39,852 nt of DNA, taken from assembly GCA_947495575.1 (NCBI GenBank), contig CANLZL010000013.1, forward strand, positions 1 through 39,852, given 5' to 3'. Numbering within the stretch: position 1 is the first letter of the stretch; every line of letters begins with the position of its first letter. The notes beneath the pieces were generated by a model that did no database searches, was not told where the DNA came from, and worked only from the letters and a program-made list of their open reading frames with translations. This DNA is from an uncultured Nioella sp. (GTDB taxonomy: Bacteria; Pseudomonadota; Alphaproteobacteria; Rhodobacterales; Rhodobacteraceae). Of this stretch, positions 7,783 through 15,936 are shown one piece after another. The position numbers and the translations under genes are program-made.

Positions 7783-9312
7783 ATGTTTGCAGACATCGTT
7801 TCGAACCTCTCCCTTGGCCTCAGCATTGCCGCGTCGCCCGAAGGGTTTCTGTTTCTCGTGATTGGTGCCTTTTTAGGCATGATCGTCGGCCTCTTCCCGG
7901 GCTTTGGCCCGGCCGCCGGGATCGCGGTTCTTATTCCAATGACCTTCGGGCTAGAGCCGACTATTGCCATCATCATGTTGGCTGGCATCTATTACGGCTC
8001 AATGTATGGCGGCACGATCACCTCGATCCTGATCAACACGCCCGGTGAATCTGCCACGGTGGCTTCCACGATCGACGGTTATCCGCTGGCCCAAAAGGGT
8101 CGTGCCGGTCCCGCTCTTGTGATGCAGGCGATTGCCTCGTTTTTCGGCGGCACTGTCGGGGTCGTCCTGATCACTGCGCTGGCCCCGTCATTGGCAAATT
8201 TCGCGGCTTCGTTCGGTCCTTCTGAATACTTCCTTATAATCGCGGTCGGGCTCTTGATGCTGACCACAATGATGGGAGACAACAAATTCAAGGGCTTCAT
8301 CTCAGCCCTGATCGGCTTTGCCATTGGTACGGTCGGCGTTGACGTGATGAGCGGCCAACAGCGCTATACGTTCGGGTCTTCGGAATTGATCGGCGGCGTC
8401 TATTTCGTCGCTGTTGCCATCGGCCTCTTTGGCATCGGCGAATTGATGCATTGCATGTTCAACGGCCAGCACACCCATCCGGCCAAACGCCTGCGGATTG
8501 GGTTCCGTGACAAGGAATTCTGGCCTTCCAAAAAAGACTACCACGAATCCCGCTGGACCTTCTGGCGTGGATCCGCAATTGGCTTTATCGCCGGCGTCCT
8601 GCCCGGCTCCGGAGCAACCCTTGGCTCGATCATCGGGTATTCTGTGGAAAAGAAAGTCGCCAAGGATCCCGAGAAGTTTGGCAAAGGAGAAATGCGGGGC
8701 CTGGTCGCGCCAGAGGCTGCCAACAACGCGGCCTCCGCAGGTGCGATGGTGCCTCTGTTGGCTCTCGGCATTCCCGGATCAGGTGCCACAGCTGTTCTGC
8801 TTGGTGCCTTTCTGATGTGGGGTCTGCAACCTGGCCCACTTCTGATTGTAAACGATCCTGAGTTTGTCTGGGGCCTGATCGCCAGTATGTATTTGGGCAA
8901 CATGATCCTCATCGCGATGAGCATCTTTGCGATTCCATTGTTCGTGAAGTTCCTGGATATCCCGTACGTGAATGTCGTTCCGGTAATTGTGTTGCTCTGC
9001 GTCATCGGCGCCTATGCCATTAATGCAAGCATCATTGAAACCTGGATCCTTGTCGGCAGCGGTCTTGTTGGCTTCGCGATGAAGAAATACGGCTACTCAC
9101 CGGCTGCAACTGTTCTTGCACTTGTGCTGGGTTCAATGGCGGAAGAGACCTTCCTGCAGACCTACATCATCTCGCAAGGAACGATGAACCTGTTCTGGGA
9201 ACGTCCGGTATCGCTGGTGTTGTCTATCATCTTGCTGGCGGTCATCATTGTGCCGCTTATTGTGAGCTTCCGCGGCCGCATCAGGAAGAAGGCCGCTGTC
9301 TCAAGCAGCTAA
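7783..9312 (+). CDS. tctA: TTT transporter large membrane subunit, TctA family
   Basis: Large inner-membrane permease of 509 residues with about a dozen hydrophobic helices. The TctA signature is clear: GMIVGLFPGFGPAAGIAVLIP, then GIYYGSMYGGTITSILINTPG, and later the second-half repeat GVLPGSGATLGSIIGY with LVAPEAANNAASAGAMVPLLALGIPGSG. Length and order match complete family members. It is the proton-coupled translocation subunit that works with TctB and the binding protein TctC. The stop is followed by an inverted repeat and then the GntR gene. The substrate is not indicated by sequence. Confidence 0.93.
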   Translation: MFADIVSNLSLGLSIAASPEGFLFLVIGAFLGMIVGLFPGFGPAAGIAVLIPMTFGLEPTIAIIMLAGIYYGSMYGGTITSILINTPGESATVASTIDGYPLAQKGRAGPALVMQAIASFFGGTVGVVLITALAPSLANFAASFGPSEYFLIIAVGLLMLTTMMGDNKFKGFISALIGFAIGTVGVDVMSGQQRYTFGSSELIGGVYFVAVAIGLFGIGELMHCMFNGQHTHPAKRLRIGFRDKEFWPSKKDYHESRWTFWRGSAIGFIAGVLPGSGATLGSIIGYSVEKKVAKDPEKFGKGEMRGLVAPEAANNAASAGAMVPLLALGIPGSGATAVLLGAFLMWGLQPGPLLIVNDPEFVWGLIASMYLGNMILIAMSIFAIPLFVKFLDIPYVNVVPVIVLLCVIGAYAINASIIETWILVGSGLVGFAMKKYGYSPAATVLALVLGSMAEETFLQTYIISQGTMNLFWERPVSLVLSIILLAVIIVPLIVSFRGRIRKKAAVSSS

Positions 9313-9326
9313 AGCGGGGGACGTAT

Positions 9327-9390
9327 GAATTGCATCCAAGTGTCGAAAAGTACAATCTAATCTTACTTTTTTGCACTCTGGATGCAATTC
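9327..9390. promoter_or_regulatory. 12-bp inverted repeat before the GntR gene
   Basis: GAATTGCATCCA (9327-9338) is perfectly repeated in reverse as TGGATGCAATTC (9379-9390), and the repeat extends loosely inward (AGTG / CACTC). The arms are 52 bases apart start to start, about five helical turns. The ATGCAA core matches the repeats at the tctC promoter. An operator for autoregulation is the likely reading. A weak terminator with a long loop is the alternative. Confidence 0.55.
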
Positions 9391-9442
9391 TGGGGGCGGC
9401 GGGAGGTCAATGCCCCGCTGCGTGTCACAGGAGCAGCTGAAT

Positions 9443-10357
9443 ATGCGAACCGGAGATCTATCCCAAAGGATTTCAAAGCGACTTCTACAGGATATCGCTT
9501 CTGGTAGTATTCTGGCTGGTCAACATCTTGGGGCACAGCAGTTGGCAGACCGTTACGGAGTCTCGCGAACACCGATCCGGGAAGCGATGAATTTCTTGGA
9601 AGCCGAGGGATTTCTGGTGCGCCAGGAAAACCGCGGCTTCTTTGTTGCAGAAGCCGATATCGCCGCCATGAACGAAGTGCTCGATGCGAAGACCGACTCT
9701 GCCGATGACGACTATCAGAGACTGGCGGATAATTGGATGGTGCATCGTCTGCCCGAAGAGGTAACCGAGCAGTTTTTGCGCCAGCACTACGGTTGGACCA
9801 AAGCTCGCGTCAACGAAGTTTTAGTGCGCGCCGCGCGCGAAGGCTGGATCGAGCGCAAAGAAGGTTATGGATGGCGTTTTCTTCCGGTCGCCAACACGCC
9901 TGAAGCTTTCGACGAGATTTATCGGTTCCGAATGGCCATTGAACCCGCGGCCATGCTGGAACCGTCCTTCGAACTGGACTGGAGTATCCTTTCTGAACAG
10001 CGCCGCATCCAGGAAGGGATGTTGGAGATGGATTTCAGTTCTGTCCCGGCCGAGTCTCTTCTGGCAAATGGAGCTACTTTCCATGAGGAACTCATCAAGC
10101 TTTCAGGAAATCCCTTTTTCCTGGTGGCCTTGCAGAGAGTGAACCGAATGCGCCGATTGATGGAATACCGCGCTGAGGTGAACCATGATCGCCTTATCGA
10201 ACAATGCACTGAACATCTCGAAATACTGGATATGCTGGAAGCAGGCGGCAATTTGGATGCTTCACACCGGATGCGAAAACACCTAAGCGGTGCTTTGAAA
10301 CGCAAATCGCCATTGGCTTGGAACTGGGCGTCTGATGCCAGTAGAGCAACGCAATGA
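9443..10357 (+). CDS. GntR-family regulator (FCD type) with a second winged-helix-like segment
   Basis: A 304-residue regulator. Residues about 5-68 form a GntR winged helix (LADRYGVSRTPIREAMNFLEAEGFL, then a wing at RGFFVAE). Residues about 88-148 look like a second winged helix (RQHYGWTKARVNEVLVRAAREGWIERK followed by GYGWRFLP). Residues about 155-288 are an FCD effector domain with EIYRFRMAIEP, FHEELIKLSGN and the late His-containing helix TEHLEILDML. Typical FCD regulators have 220-250 residues and one winged helix. The start is ATG 9443 with AGGAG nine bases upstream; ATG 9410 with GGGAGG is an alternative. Placed after tctA and preceded by an ATGCAA repeat, it probably controls tctCBA, the divergent operon and itself. 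Confidence 0.85.
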   Translation: MRTGDLSQRISKRLLQDIASGSILAGQHLGAQQLADRYGVSRTPIREAMNFLEAEGFLVRQENRGFFVAEADIAAMNEVLDAKTDSADDDYQRLADNWMVHRLPEEVTEQFLRQHYGWTKARVNEVLVRAAREGWIERKEGYGWRFLPVANTPEAFDEIYRFRMAIEPAAMLEPSFELDWSILSEQRRIQEGMLEMDFSSVPAESLLANGATFHEELIKLSGNPFFLVALQRVNRMRRLMEYRAEVNHDRLIEQCTEHLEILDMLEAGGNLDASHRMRKHLSGALKRKSPLAWNWASDASRATQ

Positions 10358-10615
10358 ATCACTCTGGGAAATCTCAGGTTACCGGGGCAATAGCATCCGT
10401 CGCACATGACAAGATGAGCGACAGAATGATCGCTTAGGGAATCAACACGAGAATGCTGTGTCGGGTTCGAACAAAACTCGATAACCGGCGTCGTTATTGG
10501 CAGTGTTCTCTACAGGCCAGTCATGTCGGCGCAGTAACTCACCGAACGTGTCCGCCAACTGGCCGAGGCAAATGACACGGCGGTAATTGAAGATCAGTTG
10601 AGGAGAGACATCCCG

Positions 10616-11629
10616 ATGAGCCATCACCAATTCACGCTTCGGCAGCATCTTTTGGCCGAGCAGGCCCGTCACGGGATCGACAGCGACTTGATCCTGTTGC
10701 TCGAAGATATCGCGACGGCCTGTCGGATTATCTCACATCGCATCCGCAGTGGGGCATTTGCCAACGTGCTTGGTGCGACGAACAACACGAATGTTCAGGG
10801 CGAAACCCAGAAGCAGCTTGATGTGATCGCCAATGACGAGTTTGTCGAACATTGCCGGAATTGCAGACGCGTCGCGGCACTGGTCTCGGAAGAGGTAGAT
10901 GAGGTTTATTGGCTGAAAGACAAGGCCGTTCCCGGCGACTACATCGTCTATTTCGATCCGCTGGACGGGTCGTCCAATCTCGATGTGAACCTCTCCGTCG
11001 GTTCCATCTTCTCGGTTGTGCGCCTGCCCGAGGAGATCGACGCCACCGACGACCGCTCGGTGCTGCGTCCGGGCAATGAACAGATTTGCGCGGGCTATTC
11101 CGTCTACGGGCCGTCCACCGCGCTGGTCATTACCGCGGGCAATGGGGTCAGCGGGTTTACCCACCATAACGGCACGGGTGAATTCCGCCTGACCAGCCGC
11201 AATCTGACCATCCCCGAGGAAACCTCGGAATTTGCAATCAATGCCTCGCGTTACGTGCTGTGGGATACACCGATTCGACGCTATTTCGACGAGTGTATCG
11301 CCGGCAAATCCGGCCCGCGCGAGCAGGGGTTCAACATGCGTTGGACCGCCTCGATGGTAGCCGAAGTGCACCGGATCCTGACCCGCGGTGGTATTTTCAT
11401 GTATCCTGCCGATGCAGGCAACCGCGCCACGGGCGGCAAGCTGCGCCTGATGTACGAGGCCAACCCGATGGCGCTGATCGTCGAACAGGCGGGGGGCGCG
11501 GCCTCGACAGGAACCGAGCGGATCATGGATGTGCAGCCCACCTCGCATCACCAGCGGGTGCCCGTCATCCTCGGCTCGAAATCTGAGGTGGAGCGGCTGG
11601 ATCGCTATCATGACGGGGCGATCTCCTGA
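10616..11629 (+). CDS. fbp: Fructose-1,6-bisphosphatase class I
   Basis: Cytoplasmic enzyme that removes the 1-phosphate from fructose 1,6-bisphosphate, in gluconeogenesis or the Calvin cycle. The 337 residues match the family. The metal-binding core [12 protein letters not shown] is intact, with LVSEEVDE upstream (metal glutamates), [22 protein letters not shown] and [20 protein letters not shown] downstream. The start is ATG 10616 behind a GAGGAGAG site. The aldolase gene follows after 43 bases in the same direction, an arrangement known from cbb operons. No RuBisCO or phosphoribulokinase lies here, so the symbol cbbF would overstate the evidence. Confidence 0.93.
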   Translation: MSHHQFTLRQHLLAEQARHGIDSDLILLLEDIATACRIISHRIRSGAFANVLGATNNTNVQGETQKQLDVIANDEFVEHCRNCRRVAALVSEEVDEVYWLKDKAVPGDYIVYFDPLDGSSNLDVNLSVGSIFSVVRLPEEIDATDDRSVLRPGNEQICAGYSVYGPSTALVITAGNGVSGFTHHNGTGEFRLTSRNLTIPEETSEFAINASRYVLWDTPIRRYFDECIAGKSGPREQGFNMRWTASMVAEVHRILTRGGIFMYPADAGNRATGGKLRLMYEANPMALIVEQAGGAASTGTERIMDVQPTSHHQRVPVILGSKSEVERLDRYHDGAIS

Positions 11630-11672
11630 TGCCGCTATCCCTCTTTCTCTCTCGCCTTCAAGGAGCCCGTCT

Positions 11673-12731
11673 ATGGCTTTGATTACTCTTCGCCAGTTGC
11701 TGGACCACGCGGCCGAGCACGACTATGGCCTGCCCGCCTTCAACGTCAACAACATGGAACAGATGCTGGCCATCATGCAGGCCGCGGACGAAACCGACAG
11801 CCCGGTCATCATGCAGGCCAGTCGGGGAGCCCGGAAATTTGCCAATGACATCGCCTTGCGCCACCTGATCGAGGCAGCGATCGAGATGTATCCGCATATT
11901 CCGGTTTGCATGCATCAGGACCACGGCAACTCGCCCCAGACCTGTCTTTCGGCACTGATGAACGGGTTTTCCTCGGTGATGATGGATGGCTCGTTGCATG
12001 AAGACGGCGCAACGCCGTCCGATTTTGCCTACAACGCCGGGGTGACTGCCAAAGTGTCCGAAATGGCGCATCTGGTTGGTGCTTCGATCGAGGGCGAGAT
12101 CGGCCATATCGGGTCTCTGGAAACCGGCAAGGGTGAGGCAGAGGATGGTCATGGCTTTGAAGGCGAGATGAGCCGCGATCAGCTGGTCACCAACCCCGAT
12201 GAGGCCGAAGCTTTTGCCAAAGCCACCAATGTCGACGCGCTGGCTGTGGCCATCGGCACCAGCCACGGCGCTTACAAGTTCACCCGCAAACCCGATGGTG
12301 AGATCTTGGCCATGGACGCGATCAAGCAGATCCATACCCGCCTGCCCAACACCCATCTGGTTATGCATGGCTCCTCCTCGGTGCCGCAGGAGTTGCAGGA
12401 GATCATCAACGCTCATGGCGGTGAGATCGCGCCGACCTGGGGCGTGCCAGTCGAGGAAATCGAGCTTGGCATCAAACACGGTGTGCGGAAGGTGAATGTC
12501 GATACCGACCTGCGCCTGGCGCTGACCGGCGCGATCCGCACATTGCTGTCGACCAAACCGGCCGAGTTTGACCCTCGCAAATACCTGGCCCCCGGCATTG
12601 AGGCGATGAAAGCGGTTTGCAAGGACCGCTACGAACGCTTCGGCTCCGCGGGCCACGCCAGTTCCATCACTGCTGCCCCCCTCTGCGACATGGCCAAGCG
12701 CTACGAAAAGGGCGGAAGCCTCGCGCCCTAG
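11673..12731 (+). CDS. fba: Class II fructose-bisphosphate aldolase, Calvin-cycle subtype
   Basis: A 352-residue zinc aldolase joining DHAP and glyceraldehyde 3-phosphate to fructose 1,6-bisphosphate. It opens with the CbbA-type [27 protein letters not shown]. It carries [10 protein letters not shown] (zinc His), [34 protein letters not shown] and [17 protein letters not shown], which together hold the zinc and phosphate ligands. The start is ATG 11673 with AGGAG seven bases upstream. The frame is open further upstream, but that part overlaps fbp. In context it could condense DHAP released by OtnC with glyceraldehyde 3-phosphate, with fbp driving the flux to fructose 6-phosphate. That link is an inference. 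Confidence 0.94.
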   Translation: MALITLRQLLDHAAEHDYGLPAFNVNNMEQMLAIMQAADETDSPVIMQASRGARKFANDIALRHLIEAAIEMYPHIPVCMHQDHGNSPQTCLSALMNGFSSVMMDGSLHEDGATPSDFAYNAGVTAKVSEMAHLVGASIEGEIGHIGSLETGKGEAEDGHGFEGEMSRDQLVTNPDEAEAFAKATNVDALAVAIGTSHGAYKFTRKPDGEILAMDAIKQIHTRLPNTHLVMHGSSSVPQELQEIINAHGGEIAPTWGVPVEEIELGIKHGVRKVNVDTDLRLALTGAIRTLLSTKPAEFDPRKYLAPGIEAMKAVCKDRYERFGSAGHASSITAAPLCDMAKRYEKGGSLAP

Positions 12732-12928
12732 TAACACTAGAAGCTAGAACTGGACGCCCTTAACACCTAAACCTGCTGCACCGCTGTCAAGCCTACGCCA
12801 CATCTGCGACGACATGCTGCGCTAGCGAAGTGTAAAATACAATGTCGACTTGGTCCTGCGCTGACTTTCATGTAGCCAGAATGCTGCGCCATCGATGTAT
12901 GGCCGCTCTGGTGTGTCCAGCCCCATTT

Positions 12929-13735
12929 CTATGGGCCACTTTTGAGCAAGGTTTCTGGAACCGGGGGACGCATGTTTAGGGCCTGATGGGGTCGGACCCG
13001 ATTGTACTGTTTGAGCCATGTATTGATGACGACTTGCGCCTGTTTGGTGGTGTGGAACCATTCGGCATTGAGGACTTCGCGACGCAACGTACCGTTGAAG
13101 CGTTCATTGTAGCCGTTCTCCCAAGGTGATCCTGGGTAGATCTGGATCGGGTTGATCCCCACCTTTCTCAGCCACTTTTGCAATGCTGTCGCGATGAACT
13201 CCGATCCATTGTCGGAGCGAATGTAATCGGGCTTCCCATGTCGCAACAGTAATGGATAGAGCGCATCCAACACGTCTGCGCTATTCATCTTCGGTTTGAC
13301 CGTCACGCATAATGCCTCGCGTGTGTACTCGTCCAGCACCGTGAGCATCTTGTAGGAACGTCCATTGCTTAGCTTGTCGTGAACAAAATCCACGCTCCAG
13401 ATGTGATTGGGGTACTGCGGTCGCAGTCGGATGATCGAGCTGTCCTTGTGGTAGAGCCTCTTTCGTTTCTTGTGTCGTCGCGGGAGCTGCAGGCCTTCTT
13501 CGCCCCACAGTCGCTCGATCTTCTTGTGATTGACCGACCAACCTTCGACACGCAGCAGCTCTGTGATCTTGCGGTAGCCATAACGTCCGTACTGTTTGGC
13601 CAACCGGATCATTGCAAGGCGTAATGCCTCATCATCCTTTGGTGCGGCCTTGTATTGTAGCGTGCTCCGCGCCAGTCCGATCGCACGACAGGTGTGCCGC
13701 TCGGATGTTGCCAGCTTTTGTCGGGTGTGGACCAC
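12929..13735 (-). CDS. IS3-family transposase, OrfB (DDE integrase part)
   Basis: Catalytic half of the transposase, 268 residues from the GTG at 13735. The N-terminal HTH_21 region has RAIGLARSTLQY and YGRYGYRKITELL. The rve core has the catalytic triad in WSVDFVHDKL (first Asp), IRSDNGSEF (second Asp) and ENGYNERFNGTLRREVLN (Glu). It ends with RVRPHQALNMRPP. In vivo it is most likely made as an OrfAB fusion by -1 frameshifting at 13771-13777, since the frame stays open upstream of the GTG through LFKAEGLTTDQLRQA. It looks intact and therefore possibly active. Confidence 0.93.
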   Translation of the reverse strand: MVHTRQKLATSERHTCRAIGLARSTLQYKAAPKDDEALRLAMIRLAKQYGRYGYRKITELLRVEGWSVNHKKIERLWGEEGLQLPRRHKKRKRLYHKDSSIIRLRPQYPNHIWSVDFVHDKLSNGRSYKMLTVLDEYTREALCVTVKPKMNSADVLDALYPLLLRHGKPDYIRSDNGSEFIATALQKWLRKVGINPIQIYPGSPWENGYNERFNGTLRREVLNAEWFHTTKQAQVVINTWLKQYNRVRPHQALNMRPPVPETLLKSGP

Positions 13736-13758
13736 GGCCTGACGAAGCTGGTCTGTCG

Positions 13759-14046
13759 TCAGGCCTTCGGCTTTAAATAATCCAGGCTCTCTTTCAGGAT
13801 CAGCTTGTCCAACTCAAGCTCCGCCACGATCCTCTTGAGCCGGTCATTCTCTTTCTGCAGCGCCTTCAGATTGGCCATCTCTGATCGCCCCATACCACCA
13901 AACCGTTTGCGCCATGTGTAGTAAGTCGCATCACTGACGCCAGCAGTTCTGCACGCTGTCGCCACATCCGAACCAGACGCCAGGCTCAGCTCAATCTCAC
14001 GTAAAAGCCGCAGGATATCTTCATCCGAATACCGTTTCCGCGCCAT
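13759..14046 (-). CDS. IS3-family transposase, OrfA (helix-turn-helix part)
   Basis: DNA-binding subunit of the IS3 element, 95 residues starting MARKRYSDEDIL. It has a helix-turn-helix of HTH_8 type (DVATACRTAGVSDATYYTWRKRFGG) and a C-terminal leucine zipper (LKALQKENDRLKRIVAELELDKLIL) used for multimer formation. It ends LDYLKPKA, and the slippery heptamer lies under LK in that ending. The ATG at 14046 is chosen on family pattern. An in-frame ATG at 14061 is possible. Confidence 0.92.
   Translation of the reverse strand: MARKRYSDEDILRLLREIELSLASGSDVATACRTAGVSDATYYTWRKRFGGMGRSEMANLKALQKENDRLKRIVAELELDKLILKESLDYLKPKA
13771..13777 (-). promoter_or_regulatory. Programmed -1 ribosomal frameshift heptamer
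   Basis: On the transcript strand the bases read T TTA AAG in the OrfA frame, a canonical X XXY YYZ heptamer. A -1 slip gives TTT AAA and continues in the OrfB frame (LFKAEGL), four codons before the OrfA TGA stop. This is the known way IS3 elements make their OrfAB transposase. Confidence 0.85.
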
Positions 14047-14104
14047 CAATCCCATCTCCAAAACTAAGCCAACATTGGCACAGTTCTAAGGGGCCAAGAC
14101 ACAT

Positions 14105-14902
14105 GTTCCTGTAGCAACGGATGCGGGCCTGAAGGTTCAAGAGTACCCCTATTTCCGGCCCTCTGATCGCGGATTAGATTTCGACGGCATGATGAGTCAC
14201 CTGGACCAAAACGCCGTCCCGGGCGATGCGATCCTCTTGCATGCGTGCTGCCACAACCCAACTGGCGTCGACCCCAATTTTGACCAATGGGAGGTTATCG
14301 CCGAGTTTATCTCAGAACGTGGGCTATTACCGTTTGTCGACTGCGCGTATCAAGGTCTGGGTGACGGGATGGAGCAAGACGTGGCCGGACTGCGGCATAT
14401 AGCAGATCGGGTTCCAGAAATGCTAATCGCTAGCTCCTTTTCCAAAAATTTCGGAATTTATCGAGAACGCGTGGGCGCTTTGACGATCATTGCCAAGACC
14501 ACCGAACAGCTTCAATCTACGAAAGGCGCGGCCGAAACGGTGATCCGCTCGAACTACTCTATGCCGCCCAGCCACGGCGCGCGGGCTGTTGCCACTGTTT
14601 TGGCAAGTCCGGAATTGTCTTCCATCTGGACAAACGAGTTGGATGAAATGCGCTGGCGAATATCGGATATGCGCAACGCGTTGAAACAAAAACTGCAAGA
14701 AAGGCAGATCACTTCGGACCTTTCCTTCCTGACAGATCAGAAAGGCATGTTTTCTTATACTGGCTTTAGTCGTGAAGCTGTTGAAACACTGCGCCAGGAT
14801 TACGGGATTTACATGGCAGATGACGGTCGGATTAATGTGGCAGGGTTATCCGCAAATAACTTAGACGCCGTTGCAGTTGGGTTTGCCAGGATCCTCAGTT
14901 AG
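14105..14902 (+). pseudogene. Class I (aspartate/aromatic) aminotransferase, 5'-truncated
   Basis: The frame is open from 14105, directly at the IS end, and reads VPVATDAGLKVQEYPYF, then RGLDFDGM. The main body follows: HACCHNPTGVDP (cofactor Asn region), FVDCAYQGLG, the PLP-lysine block SSFSKNFGIYRERVG and the C-terminal domain ending FARILS. This is the AspC/TyrB type, normally about 395 residues. Roughly the first 130 residues, including the PLP phosphate loop, are missing, and no matching 5' part exists left of the IS. The ATG at 14189 is internal. It is surely non-functional as an aminotransferase. Confidence 0.88.
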
Positions 14903-14924
14903 ATTTTTGCGCAAGGGTGGCCCC

Positions 14925-15092
14925 CTATTCGTGGTCGCCCCCGCACGCAAACCCCGCGAATTTCGACAATTCCTGTGAGGTCTCCGCCACATCTGGGGCG
15001 CGCAGAACAAGGTACGGGTCATACAAATCGGTTGCCAGTTCCAATTTGTTTGGCCCAAACCGGACTTTCAATCCGTTGCGGCTGCCAGCGGG
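14925..15092 (-). other. Unidentified protein C-terminus-like fragment
   Basis: The stretch 14903-15318 holds no complete gene. Within it a leftward frame without a start reads FGPNKLELATDLYDPYLVLR, then APDVAETSQELSKFAGF, and stops at TAG 14925-14927. The composition looks coding-like, but the family was not recognised, and a stop at 15093-15095 precedes it. It may be the remnant tail of a lost gene. The remaining 220 bases up to 15318 show nothing. Confidence 0.3.
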
Positions 15093-15318
15093 TCAAAGGT
15101 CCAGGCAGACCCGAAATCAGCGCAGCAAACTGTGTTACGCTACCTCTTCAACGTAAGGTTGCCACATACCCCGGCAACTGGATTCTGCGGTCGCCTTACC
15201 GTGCTGAAGTTCATCCATCAGCTAAATGGACAATTATTGCTCACACCCGGTTGCTTGAATACCTGCTGAACTGGATATGTCAGCATCCTGATCCGAGTCA
15301 CTCGGCTGGATCACTACA

Positions 15319-15834
15319 TCAAACTGTTCCACGAGTCGGTCGGTCATTGGCTATGTTGAACTTCATCCCGTCAAGCAACTCGTCCAGGTCCGGCCGCGCG
15401 GCAGGACCGTTGGAGATATCAACCAACATCAATGTGCCATCGTGGCGTATACCGAAGGTTCCGGGTTCGGCAAACCGATCGGTCGTTTCAGCCTCGGACA
15501 GTGGGTCTGACACATAGAGACCTAATGCACGCATCTGGATCTCGGTCATCCCGAAACCGAGATCGAAGGCCCAGCCAAACTCCTTTTTGTCGGCCGATGC
15601 CTTCTTTTCGGTGTCTGCGGACACAACCAAAACATCCACGATATCAGTCCAATCCGAGAGAGCCGCGTTCAGCTTATTCAGGAATTTCTTGCAGCGCGGG
15701 CAGTGCCGACCTCGATACACAAAAAGCATTGTCCACCGATCTTTCTGTGTGCCAATCTTCGCTGTGCCACCACCCACGATATCGAAACTGAGCTGAGCGA
15801 TGGGCTTGTCTACATCGGGTTTTGCAGAGGTCAT
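15319..15834 (-). CDS. Thioredoxin-fold redoxin (AhpC/TSA-like)
   Basis: A 171-residue cytoplasmic protein without signal peptide, of peroxiredoxin-like/redoxin type. DRWTMLFVYRGRHCPRCKKFL holds a Cys-Pro-Arg-Cys pair (Cys45, Cys48) at the start of the first helix, as in thioredoxin-fold redox enzymes. LVVSADTEKKASADKKEFGW and the closing part GTFGIRHDGTLMLVDISNGPAARPDLDELL fit the AhpC/TSA pattern. The start at ATG 15834 is chosen because homology begins soon after. ATG 15897 in the same frame is possible; neither has a strong ribosome binding site. It lies 102 bases after the dehydrogenase gene of the TRAP operon and may be its last member. Its partner and substrate are unknown. Confidence 0.78.
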   Translation of the reverse strand: MTSAKPDVDKPIAQLSFDIVGGGTAKIGTQKDRWTMLFVYRGRHCPRCKKFLNKLNAALSDWTDIVDVLVVSADTEKKASADKKEFGWAFDLGFGMTEIQMRALGLYVSDPLSEAETTDRFAEPGTFGIRHDGTLMLVDISNGPAARPDLDELLDGMKFNIANDRPTRGTV

Positions 15835-15936
15835 CACGATTCCATTCTGGTTGCTATGGTACTTTGTTCCCGGTATTCGGCCGCATCCCTTCTCCATGGT
15901 CGATGGAATGCAGAGCCTTCCGCGTGAACACCAAAT

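Larger units (their letters stand above)
12912..14103 (-). mobile_element. IS3-family insertion sequence
   Basis: An element of about 1.19 kb transcribed leftward, with orfA and orfB overlapping by frameshift. Candidate imperfect terminal inverted repeats start TGTGTCC..GCCCC on the left (12912) and, in reverse complement, TGTGTCTTGGCCCC on the right (ending 14103). Both ends have the TG...CA form of the family. The flanking triplets are TGG on the left and TGT on the right, so no target duplication is evident. The right end cuts directly into an aminotransferase gene whose 5' part is not on the other side. Confidence 0.85.

Noticed and set aside
10616-12731. A Calvin-cycle (cbb) operon
   Set aside because: Only fructose bisphosphatase and aldolase are present; RuBisCO, phosphoribulokinase and CbbR are absent from the window.
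11658-12737. Minus-strand open frame of 359 codons
   Set aside because: It is a mirror frame of the class II aldolase gene caused by codon bias; no motif or ribosome binding site.
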